DNA of 44,320 bases from Acidobacteriota bacterium (lineage in GTDB: Bacteria; Acidobacteriota; Aminicenantia; UBA2199). Shown here piece by piece: positions 37,534 through 44,320 of this stretch. Numbering within the stretch: the first letter of the stretch is position 1; every line of letters starts with the position of its first letter. The position numbers and the translations under genes are program-made. The stretch lies in assembly GCA_022711715.1 (NCBI GenBank), contig JAKLEC010000008.1, positions 1-44,320 on the forward strand, in the 5' to 3' direction. Under the pieces are notes generated by a model. The model did not search any database, had not been told where the DNA came from, and saw nothing but the letters and a program-made list of their open reading frames with translations.

Positions 37534-38217
37534 ATGGAAGCGGTCAGCCACCCCGCTCCTTCCTCCGCGCCGCCCGCTCCCCGGGACGGCCCCGCCCCCG
37601 GCCTGCTCGCGCGGCTGCGCTCCTCGGCCGTGGCCCTTGTAGTCGCCAACCTGGTGCCGGTCTACGGCGTGCTGGCCCTGGGATGGAAAGTGGCGCCGAT
37701 CATGGTCTTCTATTGGACCGAGAACCTGGTGGTCGGCTTCTTCAACGTAATGAAAATGAGGCGCGCCCAGGGGCCGGTCAATGCCGCGGGCATGACGCTC
37801 AACGGCCAACCGGTGACCGAGGGCTCGCGGCGGGCGCTGATCCTGTTCTTCATCCTGCATTACGGCCTGTTCACGCTGGTCCACGGCGTCTTCGTATTGG
37901 TCCTCTTCGGCCCGGGCATGCGCCTGGGCCGGGAGCTCGGCCTGGCGCTGCTGGCGCTGGCCGCCAGCCACGGCTATTCCTACCGGCGCAACTTCATCGG
38001 CGCCGGCGAGTACACGCGCGCCTCTTTCGCCCGCCTGTTCTGGCAGCCCTACGCCCGGATCATCGTCATGCACGTCACCATCCTGGCCGGCGGCGCACTG
38101 GCCGCCGCGATGGGCTCGCCCCTGGGCGCGCTGCTGGTGCTGGTTGGGCTGAAGACGCTGATCGATCTCGGCTCCCATTGGCTGGAGCGCCGCAAGTTCG
38201 CCGTCCAGGTGGGATGA
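37534..38217 (+). CDS. DUF6498-type membrane protein
   Basis: A 227-residue membrane protein with about five helices. FYWTENLVVGFFNVMKM (about residues 59-75), followed by helices around FFILHYGLFTLVHGVFVLVLF, is typical of DUF6498-containing proteins, whose function is unknown. The first 25 residues are Pro/Ala-rich. It begins 1 base after the flavodoxin stop and ends in an ATGA overlap with the thioesterase gene, so the three are one unit. Confidence 0.75.
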   Translation: MEAVSHPAPSSAPPAPRDGPAPGLLARLRSSAVALVVANLVPVYGVLALGWKVAPIMVFYWTENLVVGFFNVMKMRRAQGPVNAAGMTLNGQPVTEGSRRALILFFILHYGLFTLVHGVFVLVLFGPGMRLGRELGLALLALAASHGYSYRRNFIGAGEYTRASFARLFWQPYARIIVMHVTILAGGALAAAMGSPLGALLVLVGLKTLIDLGSHWLERRKFAVQVG

Positions 38218-38621
38218 AGCCCATGGGCGACATCCGTTTCGCGATCGAACTGAAGGTCCGCGACTACGAGCTCGACGCCCAGGGCGTGGTCAACAACGCG
38301 GTCTACCTCCACTACCTTGAGCACTGCCGCCACGAGTTCCTGCTGTCGCGGGGGATCGATTTCAACCGCTACGCCCGCGAGGGCATCGACCTGGTGGTCG
38401 TGCGCTGCGAGCTCGACTACAAGGCCCCCCTCCGCGGCGGTGACGCCTTCCGCGTCACGCTGGCGCTGGAACGGCTCTCGCCGCTGCGCTTCGTCTTCCT
38501 GCAGGAGATCCGCCGCCAGGGCGATGACCGCCTGGTCCTCGCCGCCCGGACCATCGGGACGGCCCTCAACGCCAAGGGCCGCCCTTTCCTGCCCCCGGAG
38601 ATGGAGCGGCTGCTCTCCTGA
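38214..38621 (+). CDS. Acyl-CoA thioesterase, 4-hydroxybenzoyl-CoA type (hotdog fold)
   Basis: A 135-residue single hotdog domain. The start RDYELDAQGVVNNAVYLHYLEHCR is the YbgC/FcbC-type catalytic helix region, with Asp/Gln-Gly-x-x-Asn and Tyr. VVVRCELDYKAPLRGGD follows as the central strands. It should hydrolyse acyl-CoA thioesters; the chain type is unknown. ATG 38214 overlaps the DUF6498 stop. It may act with the neighbouring membrane protein in lipid handling, which is only suggested by position. Confidence 0.9.
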   Translation: MKPMGDIRFAIELKVRDYELDAQGVVNNAVYLHYLEHCRHEFLLSRGIDFNRYAREGIDLVVVRCELDYKAPLRGGDAFRVTLALERLSPLRFVFLQEIRRQGDDRLVLAARTIGTALNAKGRPFLPPEMERLLS

Positions 38622-38659
38622 GTCCAAGCCGGAACGCCGGCCCACGAAGCGGATGCCGC

Positions 38660-38688
38660 TTGCCAGGCCGCAAACAACCGTGTACCCT
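38660..38688 (+). promoter_or_regulatory. Promoter of the lipoprotein gene
   Basis: TTGCCA (38660-38665), a 17-bp spacer and TACCCT (38683-38688). ATG 38708 follows with AAGGAGGGATTC. Confidence 0.5.
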
Positions 38689-38707
38689 ATTGCCCAAGGA
38701 GGGATTC

Positions 38708-39193
38708 ATGGCCAATAAGCGTTTCCTGCACCTGGCGGTCATGGCCGCCGTGATCACCGCCCTGTCCGCCTGCGGCGGGGCCTCGTCTTCCGGGGACCTC
38801 CCGCGTTATCCGGGCGCTACCCAGCTGAAAGCCGGGGAGAGCGCCGTCGGCGACACCTTGGCCAAAAACATGGACCGGGACGCCGCCATGCGCAAGGCGA
38901 TGGGAGCCGGCGGCAAGACCGAGCAACTGGGGTTCCGCCTGCCCGGCGACGCGTCCTGGGACAAGGTCAAGGCGTTTTACGACAAGGAATTGAAGGCCGG
39001 CGGCTGGGAGAGCGGGCTGGGCGGCATGGCGGGGGGATTCGTCGACATCAACGCCGTCATGGGAGCAGCCAACCAGGGGAACGAGCTGTTCCAGACCGCC
39101 ATGTGGTCGCGGGGCAAGCAGACCCTCACCGTGGTCATGGCCGCCGGCCCGTCCGGCCAGCGGGAGCTCATCCTGTCGCTGTCGAGCCGCTGA
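38708..39193 (+). CDS. Small lipoprotein, unknown function
   Basis: A 161-residue predicted lipoprotein: MANKRFLHLAVMAAVITALSAC ends in the lipobox LSAC (Cys22). The mature part has an ~120-residue alpha/beta region (FRLPGDASWDKVKAFYDKELKAGGWE) followed by beta strands ending in LSLSSR. That W.KV..FY...L...GW pattern resembles small periplasmic domains found in many Acidobacteria/Deltaproteobacteria lipoproteins, but I cannot name one. Strong AAGGAGG before ATG. It is monocistronic; tRNA-Gly follows 80 bases later with its own promoter. Confidence 0.8.
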   Translation: MANKRFLHLAVMAAVITALSACGGASSSGDLPRYPGATQLKAGESAVGDTLAKNMDRDAAMRKAMGAGGKTEQLGFRLPGDASWDKVKAFYDKELKAGGWESGLGGMAGGFVDINAVMGAANQGNELFQTAMWSRGKQTLTVVMAAGPSGQRELILSLSSR

Positions 39194-39233
39194 AACGGCG
39201 GCGGCGCAGCGCCGGCCGGGGCCGGCCCGGGGG

Positions 39234-39262
39234 TTGACAAAACACGCGGTTTCGATTATTCT
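39234..39262 (+). promoter_or_regulatory. Promoter of the tRNA-Gly/tRNA-Cys unit
   Basis: TTGACA (39234-39239), a 17-bp spacer and TATTCT (39257-39262). tRNA-Gly begins 11 bases later. Confidence 0.75.
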
Positions 39263-39273
39263 TAGCCCCTAGA

Positions 39274-39348
39274 GCGGGAATAGCTCAGCGGTAGAGCGCC
39301 ACCTTGCCAAGGTGGATGTCGCGGGTTCAAATCCCGTTTCCCGCTCCA
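39274..39348 (+). tRNA. tRNA-Gly (GCC)
   Basis: Acceptor GCGGGAA/TTCCCGC, anticodon stem CCACC/GGTGG with loop TTGCCAA (anticodon GCC), and T-arm GCGGG TTCAAAT CCCGT. The discriminator T is at 39345 and CCA (39346-39348) is encoded, unlike the other two tRNAs here. Confidence 0.96.
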
Positions 39349-39368
39349 GTTCCGCCTCCGCTCGTTTC

Positions 39369-39440
39369 GGCGGCGTAGCCAAGTGGTAAGGCAGCGCTCT
39401 GCAAAAGCGCTATTCATCGGTTCAAATCCGGTCGCCGCCT
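39369..39440 (+). tRNA. tRNA-Cys (GCA)
   Basis: Acceptor GGCGGCG/CGCCGCC, anticodon stem GCGCT/AGCGC with loop CTGCAAA (anticodon GCA), and T-loop TTCAAAT. CCA is not encoded. It is 20 bases after tRNA-Gly and shares its promoter. It ends 4 bases before the stop of the convergent M16-family gene. Confidence 0.96.
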
Positions 39441-39444
39441 CTTT

Positions 39445-40863
39445 TCAATCCAGCGAGAGCTCGAGCGCTTCCGTCTTGAGCGATTTCAGGCTGTTCAGGA
39501 TCTGGTCGGCGTCCCCCACCAGGACCACGATCCCCCGCTCCCGGCCGTTGTTGCGGTGCTTGGCCCCCATCTGCTCGTCGATGGCCTGCAGCACCTGGCC
39601 GTGGCTCACTTCCTGGAAAAGCTCGGGGCCGATCCGCGGGGTCTCCTGGTGTGCCACCTGGCCGTGGAAGCCGTCGATGACCGGCTGCAGGTCGGAATCG
39701 GGCCTGCCGGTCGCCACCAGGGCGTGGCCGACGTAATAATTGAGGGCGTCGAGGTATTCCTTGCGCTCGACGGGCCGGACGGCGAACTTCCTCCGCTCCT
39801 GCTCCACCAGCAACAGGAAATCCTCGATGTCGCCGTAGTTGAGGCGCACCGAGTTGCAGAACAGGGTGAAGTCCTTCAGGCGGATGGCCTCGGTATCGAC
39901 CTTGTACCCTTCCATGGCAAAGCGGTTGCGCTGCGAGTGGTAGATGCGTCCGCCGGGGAAGCCGAACAGGGAGAAGTTGCCGATGGCGTAGGGCAGGAAC
40001 GCGTCGGCGGCGGCCGGCGGCGCCACGTCGAACCAGTAGACCATGGGCGGATCGGAAGTGTCGACGTTGAGGATGAAGACCTTGCGCCCGGGGTTGACCT
40101 GCACCGGCTCGCGCCGCGGCTGGGCCTGCCTGGGTCCGGGCGGCGGCAGGTCCTTCTCGATCATGCCCAGGACGAGATAGGGGTTGAGTCTCCCCTTGAT
40201 GACCAGCAGGGCGTTGTCGGGGCGGAAGGTGCGCAGCATAAACGAGCGCAGCTGCGCCATGTTGATGCCGTTCACGACCTCGCGCAGCATGAAGCCGCGG
40301 GTAAAAAAGAAATTTCCCGTCAGCTGCTGGTAGGCCAGCATGACGGCGATCTCCTTCCTCCAGTCGCGGCCGCGCTTGTACAGGGTCCAGAACTTCTCCT
40401 TGCTCAGGTTGAACTTGCCGAGATGGAACGACTGGTAGGTGAAGATCTCCCGCAGCAGCCTGGAGAACGCCCCCAGGCGGTCGGGGAGGAAATTGAGGCG
40501 GATGCGGACGAATTCGGGATTCTGCTCGACGGCGAAGTCGCCCCCCTGGCGCTGGAGCATGCCCATCAGGTTGGAGGGCGGCGAGTTCAGTGCGGGGGCG
40601 AACATGTCCAGGAGCGCCAGCTGAGTGATGGCCAGCGACGGGTAGTTCTGCGTGTTGCCGTCGAGGTAGACCAGCAGCTCGGCGTGGACGAAGGGCAGGT
40701 CGTTGTCCTGCAGCACCTTGACCGCCAGCCCCTTGGAGGTCGTGAAGGAAAACAGCCGGGTCTCGGCGCCGCGGACGTTCACGGCCGCCAGCAGCAGGAG
40801 CGCGCCGCCGAGCAGGCAGCCGGCGCCGCGCCGCAGGCAACCCGGATTATTCGCCATAGACAT
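39445..40863 (-). CDS. M16-family peptidase homologue, no zinc motif (second of pair)
   Basis: A 472-residue secreted protein: hydrophobic signal about residues 14-30 (LLGGALLLLAAVNVRGA), then an M16 (insulinase/pitrilysin-type) fold. At the place of HxxEH it reads YPSLAITQLALLD, with no metal ligands, so it cannot be a zinc protease. Other family features remain (the QGGDFAVEQNPEFVRIRLNFLPDRL strand-helix region, split by parts, and the FRPDNALLVIKG strand). Inactive M16 subunits normally pair with an active one; here the partner upstream is inactive too. ATG 40863 overlaps the partner gene by 17 bases. Likely role is structural or binding in the periplasm. Confidence 0.8.
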   Translation of the reverse strand: MSMANNPGCLRRGAGCLLGGALLLLAAVNVRGAETRLFSFTTSKGLAVKVLQDNDLPFVHAELLVYLDGNTQNYPSLAITQLALLDMFAPALNSPPSNLMGMLQRQGGDFAVEQNPEFVRIRLNFLPDRLGAFSRLLREIFTYQSFHLGKFNLSKEKFWTLYKRGRDWRKEIAVMLAYQQLTGNFFFTRGFMLREVVNGINMAQLRSFMLRTFRPDNALLVIKGRLNPYLVLGMIEKDLPPPGPRQAQPRREPVQVNPGRKVFILNVDTSDPPMVYWFDVAPPAAADAFLPYAIGNFSLFGFPGGRIYHSQRNRFAMEGYKVDTEAIRLKDFTLFCNSVRLNYGDIEDFLLLVEQERRKFAVRPVERKEYLDALNYYVGHALVATGRPDSDLQPVIDGFHGQVAHQETPRIGPELFQEVSHGQVLQAIDEQMGAKHRNNGRERGIVVLVGDADQILNSLKSLKTEALELSLD

Positions 40864-42157
40864 TGAGGATGACCTGGTTCGGCTTGGCCAGGTACTTTTT
40901 CGCGCTCTCCATGACGTCGTAGGGCACGATCCGGCGCAGGCGCTTCAGCTGGTCATCGAAAAAGTTCAGGTCGTTGAACATGTGGTAGAACTCGCCGATG
41001 CGCAGGCAGCGGTCCTCCAGCGACGTCATGCCCTTCAGGAAATCGAGCTCCATCAGCGAGCGCACCGCCTTCATGTCGTTGTTGCCGATGGGATTGCTGG
41101 CCAGCGCCTGGAACTCCTTGTCGATGATGTACTTGGCCTTTTCCAGGTTGAAGCGCCGCGGGCTGGAGACCTGGATGAGGAGGCAGTTGGCCTCCATGTA
41201 GTCGGAGAAGAAGCTCTCGATCTCCACGTCCAGCTTGTTGACGGCGTTGAGGATGGTTTCGAGCCGCGAGAGCCGCGGGTCGGTCAGGTAGGTGCGCAGG
41301 AAGTCGAAATACACGAAGTTGTAGCCGATGCGCGCCGGCGCCTTGATGCCGTAGACGACGAAGTGTTTCTTCAGCCCTGGCAGGAGCCAGTTCTTGACCA
41401 CGTGGGCGCGCCGCGGGTTCTGGGCGCTGAAGGCGGGGGCGGCGGCCCGCCTGCCGGGAGGGATGTCCTGGAAGAAGCGGTTGATGCCGGCGCGCAGCTC
41501 GCTGATGTCGAAGCGGCCGGAAATGATCAGCAGTACGTTGCCCAGGTTCTGGAAATGCTGGTAGTAGTCGCGCACGCGGTCGTTGCTCAGGACGCGGAGG
41601 CGGTTAAGATCCCCGTACAGCGGCACCTCGTAGGCCGAGCCCTCGAAGACCTTGGCGCTCACCCAGGTCTGCGCCCGGTAGGCGGGATTCGACTCGAGGA
41701 AACGGCCGATGCGCGAGATGACCTGGTTCTTCTGGGCATCGATGTTCGCATCGTTCAGGCGCAGGCTTTTCAGGCGCTCGCTCTCCAGCCAGAGGGCGAC
41801 GTTGATCTCCTGGGCGGGGAGCAGGTCGTAGAAGACGGCGTTGTCGTAGTTCACCCGGCCGCTGACGACGCCCCCCATCTTGTTGATGAACAGCACGTGG
41901 TCGAACGGCTCCAGATTCTGGTTGCCGTCGAACATCAGGTACTGGTACAGGTAGGCGATGCCGCGGGCGTCCGCCGGCTCCTGGCGGGCGCCGCGCATGT
42001 GGTAGACGCAGACCGCGGCGGCCTGCACGCCGGAACTGGGGGCGAGGATAACCTTCAGGCCGTTGGGCAGCTCGAAGGTGCTGACGGCTGGCGTCTGGGC
42101 GCTCAGGGTGATCAGGGACGCCAGGAACAGCAGGAGGAAGAGCCTAGTCTTGATCAC
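40847..42157 (-). CDS. M16-family peptidase homologue, HxxEH replaced by YxxQY (first of pair)
   Basis: A 436-residue secreted protein with signal peptide MIKTRLFLLLFLASLITLSA. The N-terminal domain has the usual FELPNGLKVILAPSSG start and then GIAYLYQYLMFDG (66-78) where active M16 enzymes have G.AHFLEHM.F.G. Both His are Tyr (69, 73) and the Glu is Gln (72), so zinc binding and catalysis are lost. The rest of the fold (FQNLGNVLLIISGRFD, SRLETILNAVNKLDVE) is intact. The start is GTG 42157. The -10 box ends 6 bases upstream, suggesting a leaderless mRNA. It is followed by the second homologue. Confidence 0.85.
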   Translation of the reverse strand: MIKTRLFLLLFLASLITLSAQTPAVSTFELPNGLKVILAPSSGVQAAAVCVYHMRGARQEPADARGIAYLYQYLMFDGNQNLEPFDHVLFINKMGGVVSGRVNYDNAVFYDLLPAQEINVALWLESERLKSLRLNDANIDAQKNQVISRIGRFLESNPAYRAQTWVSAKVFEGSAYEVPLYGDLNRLRVLSNDRVRDYYQHFQNLGNVLLIISGRFDISELRAGINRFFQDIPPGRRAAAPAFSAQNPRRAHVVKNWLLPGLKKHFVVYGIKAPARIGYNFVYFDFLRTYLTDPRLSRLETILNAVNKLDVEIESFFSDYMEANCLLIQVSSPRRFNLEKAKYIIDKEFQALASNPIGNNDMKAVRSLMELDFLKGMTSLEDRCLRIGEFYHMFNDLNFFDDQLKRLRRIVPYDVMESAKKYLAKPNQVILNVYGE

Positions 42158-42163
42158 CGGGCC

Positions 42164-42192
42164 ATTGTACCGGGGAACGTTTTTTTAGTCAA
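42164..42192 (-). promoter_or_regulatory. Leaderless-type promoter of the M16 pair
   Basis: On the minus strand TTGACT (42192-42187), a 17-bp spacer and TACAAT (42169-42164). The next 6 bases lead directly to GTG 42157, so transcription should begin at or beside the start codon. Confidence 0.75.
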
Positions 42193-42225
42193 ATCACGGG
42201 CAAAAGCGGCGCTCTTTCCGTCAAC

Positions 42226-42255
42226 TTGACATTGGAGTTAAGGATTAATTATAAT
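42226..42255 (+). promoter_or_regulatory. Promoter of the TPR protein gene
   Basis: TTGACA (42226-42231), an 18-bp spacer and perfect TATAAT (42250-42255). It diverges from the M16 promoter. ATG 42293 follows with GGAGGACCCC. Confidence 0.8.
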
Positions 42256-42292
42256 GACGACTTAAGCCCAATCCAAAGCGGAGGACCCCGAA

Positions 42293-43309
42293 ATGAAGAA
42301 AGCCGCCTGTTTGATCATCATGGTCATGGCGTTCAGCCTGTCCATGGCGCTGGCCATCGACAAGGAGCAGGTCGATACCTGGACCGCCCTGGCCGGCGAA
42401 AAGGACCTCCAGGTCAAGATGCAGAAGCTGGAAGCCTATTACAATAAGTACGGCGCCAGGGAAGACCGCTATTCCATGTACATGTACGTCTACCTGGCCC
42501 AGACCTCCTACCTCCTCCAGCAGTACGAGAAAACCATTCAGTTCGGGGAAAAAGCCCTGGGCTACAAGGATCTCGATGCCAGCAACAAGCTGCCCCTCTA
42601 TCTCTACCTGGCCAACGCCTACAACCTGACCAAGCAGGACCAGGACAAGGCGTTCGGCTACGCCGAGCAGATTGTCGTGCTGGCCGATTCCCTGCGCGTT
42701 GCCAGCTCCGGGAACTCCGCCATCGACGTCAACTACACCGCCCCCGCCCTGCGCATCCAGGTGCAGCTCCTGGCGGCCAAGGCCCAAGACCCGCAAAATG
42801 CCGTCGCCGCCCTCAACAAGGCCATCGCCGCCTACAAGCTCGACAAGTCGGACAAGTCGGCCAACTTCGTGATCCGGCTGAGCGACCACCTGAGCAAGAA
42901 CGACAAGGTCGAGGACGCCATCCGCGGCATGGAGGCCATCGTCCAGGAAAAGCCCAACGCCGACTACCTCAAGCTCATCGGGAACTGGTACGCGCGCCTC
43001 AAGAACAACCCCAAGGCCATCGAGAACTTCAAGGCTTCCTATGCCCTGAAGCGCAACGCCCAGGTAGGGTACAACCTCGGCATCCTGCTCAACCAGAACC
43101 AGGAGCTTGACGCCGCCATCGGCTACCTGGCCGAGGCGCACCTGCTCAACGACGAGAAATATTCCCCCGAGGCGCTCAAGCTGTTCGACCACCTGGTGAT
43201 CTTCGTCAAGGCCAAGGACATGCCCAAGCCCGAACAAGAGAAGCTGTACAACGAGCTGCTGGCCGCGGCCAGGGAGCGCCTGGCGGCCGCGCCCCAGGTT
43301 CAGCCCTGA
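42293..43309 (+). CDS. Secreted TPR-repeat protein
   Basis: A 338-residue exported protein: signal peptide MKKAACLIIMVMAFSLSMALA, then a helical solenoid. TPR-like pairs can be seen in YVYLAQTSYLLQQYEKTIQFGEKAL, split here for length, NAYNLTKQDQDKAFGYAEQIV, and the C-terminal LGILLNQNQELDAAIGYLAEAHLLN. There is a Pro/Ala-rich end. It is likely a periplasmic scaffold, of unknown partner. It is transcribed away from the two pseudo-M16 genes and convergent with the SelB-like gene, with one base between the stops. Confidence 0.85.
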   Translation: MKKAACLIIMVMAFSLSMALAIDKEQVDTWTALAGEKDLQVKMQKLEAYYNKYGAREDRYSMYMYVYLAQTSYLLQQYEKTIQFGEKALGYKDLDASNKLPLYLYLANAYNLTKQDQDKAFGYAEQIVVLADSLRVASSGNSAIDVNYTAPALRIQVQLLAAKAQDPQNAVAALNKAIAAYKLDKSDKSANFVIRLSDHLSKNDKVEDAIRGMEAIVQEKPNADYLKLIGNWYARLKNNPKAIENFKASYALKRNAQVGYNLGILLNQNQELDAAIGYLAEAHLLNDEKYSPEALKLFDHLVIFVKAKDMPKPEQEKLYNELLAAARERLAAAPQVQP

Positions 43310-43310
43310 T

Positions 43311-44320
43311 TCAGGAGCCGAGCAGGATCTTTCTCCGGTTGCCGATCCGGCAGGTGATGTGCTGCCGGTCCCAGTACTCGAAGAGCACGATGAGGTATTT
43401 CCGCGAATAGCCGGTCAGGCCGCGCAAATCGTCGAAGGTCAGCACGTCGCCCTGGTTGCGGGCGAACTTCTTCAGGCGGTTGATGATCTTGGCGTACTCG
43501 TCGCTGAAGATGAAGTGGCGCTCGTCCAGCTGCAGGAAGGTCCCTTCGTTGAGCATGGCCCACAGGGCGTCATTGATCTGCTTAACGGTGAACGGCGTGT
43601 TCTTCTGCACGTTCTCGAAAGTGAAGAGCGGCAGCTTGTTCGTGCGCAGCGCCTTCTCGATCTCGGCGATGCGCGTTTTTTCTTCGGCGCTCAGCGGCAG
43701 CTGCGAGAAAACCAACGCCTGGGGCAGGACGCGGCAGGGGAACTCCTGGCTGCACTTGCGCAGCAGGTAGCGGAAGAAGATGGATTCCTGGGGGGCGCCC
43801 ACGGCCTTCTCCAGCCGGGCGAACTTGACGGTGCGCTCGCGGCCCTCGTAGGCCTGGCGCAGGACCGTTTCCATGGCCTCCAGGCTGGCGGCGTAATGCT
43901 CCCAGGAGGTGACGAAAAGATAGTTCAGGTTAATCACCTTCAGCCGCAGCGCCAGCTCCAGGGCGGTCAGGGCCTCGACCGCCTGGCTGCGCTCCAGGGA
44001 GAAGAAGTGCAGCAGCCCCTCCAGGTCCAGGAAGTTGTCGACGGCCAGCAGGGCGGGGACGATCTGGATGAATTCCCGCCCCTCGATGTCAGAGAGCGCC
44101 TCGCCCATGCGCCGCAGCTTGCGCTGGTTGTACTGCGACAGCACGGGAAGCAGGACCGTGAAGGCGCCGCGGGCGTTCTTCAGCTCCAGTCGCTGGCGGA
44201 AGGTGAACTCGGCCTGGTTCGTGAAGTGGGCCATGAAGAGATCGCCGGCCAGGCGGCGGAAGGAAGCCGGCAGGCTCTGGCCGTCCAGCTGGACACTGCC
44301 CTGGAAAACGTCCTGAGGGG
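43311..44320 (-). CDS. selB: SelB-like elongation factor, C-terminal part (partial at window edge)
   Basis: The frame is open through the window end, so the 5' part (GTPase domains) lies outside. The roughly 335 residues seen are consistent with the end of domain II/III and the C-terminal winged-helix repeats of the selenocysteine-specific translation factor: LPLSAEEKTRIAEIEKALR and the final DDLRGLTGYSRKYLIVLFEYWDRQHITCRIGNRRKIL (split: GYSRKYLIVLFEYWDRQ, CRIGNRRKIL), the typical SelB ending. These domains bind the SECIS hairpin in the mRNA. A full gene would imply UGA-selenocysteine decoding. The internal ATG at 44234 is not the start. The assignment rests on the C-terminal motif only. Confidence 0.7.
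   Translation of the reverse strand, partial: PQDVFQGSVQLDGQSLPASFRRLAGDLFMAHFTNQAEFTFRQRLELKNARGAFTVLLPVLSQYNQRKLRRMGEALSDIEGREFIQIVPALLAVDNFLDLEGLLHFFSLERSQAVEALTALELALRLKVINLNYLFVTSWEHYAASLEAMETVLRQAYEGRERTVKFARLEKAVGAPQESIFFRYLLRKCSQEFPCRVLPQALVFSQLPLSAEEKTRIAEIEKALRTNKLPLFTFENVQKNTPFTVKQINDALWAMLNEGTFLQLDERHFIFSDEYAKIINRLKKFARNQGDVLTFDDLRGLTGYSRKYLIVLFEYWDRQHITCRIGNRRKILLGS

Noticed and set aside
31378-39193. Biosynthetic cluster or defence island in the accessory stretch
   Set aside because: The genes (deformylase, PhzF-like, DHFR-like, EamA, flavodoxin, thioesterase) have separate promoters and no shared pathway, and no nuclease, toxin or synthase module is present.

Overview
The window is 44.3 kb of GC-rich bacterial DNA holding mostly housekeeping genes with a looser accessory stretch at about 31.4-39.2 kb. 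The gene order ispH-rpsA, a bactofilin, a GloVer/FG-GAP repeat secreted protein, a SelB-like C-terminus and intergenic blocks of short degenerate repeats fit an uncultured Acidobacteriota or Aminicenantes-like lineage. That placement is inference from style and not from any search. Nothing looks phage-like or plasmid-like, and I see no transposase, integrase, CRISPR array or rRNA.

Layout. 0-1.0 kb: terminator hairpin, then psd. 1.0-2.7 kb: repeat-rich spacer and a leftward pair, a small membrane protein and an EamA transporter. 2.7-5.2 kb: rightward B3/4-domain gene, bactofilin and a four-S1-domain protein. 5.3-6.7 kb: a long inverted repeat, leftward ppsR and a 79-bp tandem array filling the gap to secA. 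6.7-12.1 kb: secA-guaB, MerR regulator, tRNA-Pro and surE. 12.1-22.0 kb: leftward DUF2007 protein, lipoprotein, dnaK, a spermidine synthase fused to two SpeD-like domains, a secreted propeller-like protein and urocanate hydratase. 22.1-31.2 kb: a tight rightward operon ispH-rpsA-HIT-sulfatase-like-hisS-aspS-POT transporter. 31.2-39.2 kb: another repeat block, then small mostly rightward genes (secreted Cys-rich protein, peptide deformylase, DUF3795, PhzF, DHFR-like, EamA, flavodoxin, DUF6498, thioesterase, lipoprotein), many overlapping by ATGA. 39.2-44.3 kb: tRNA-Gly, tRNA-Cys, two leftward M16-family genes that both lack the zinc motif, a TPR protein and the 3' part of a selB-like gene running off the window.

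How it works together. The long operon combines isoprenoid synthesis (IspH), ribosome function (S1) and tRNA charging (HisRS, AspRS). secA-guaB couples secretion and purine genes by an ATGA overlap. Promoters are easy to read: 19 candidates, nearly all with 17-bp spacers between -35 and -10 boxes. In several (ppsR, the first M16 gene, secA, ispH, psd) the -10 box lies so close to the start codon that leaderless or nearly leaderless mRNAs are expected; this also fixes several starts.

Most notable are the SpeE-SpeD-SpeD fusion, the double pseudo-M16 pair, the 79-bp array lying exactly between two divergent -35 boxes, a CRP-like palindrome over divergent promoters, the dispersed heptad/inverted-repeat intergenic elements, and a secreted repeat protein with an unexplained C-terminal tail. 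I found no clear new defence or biosynthetic system.
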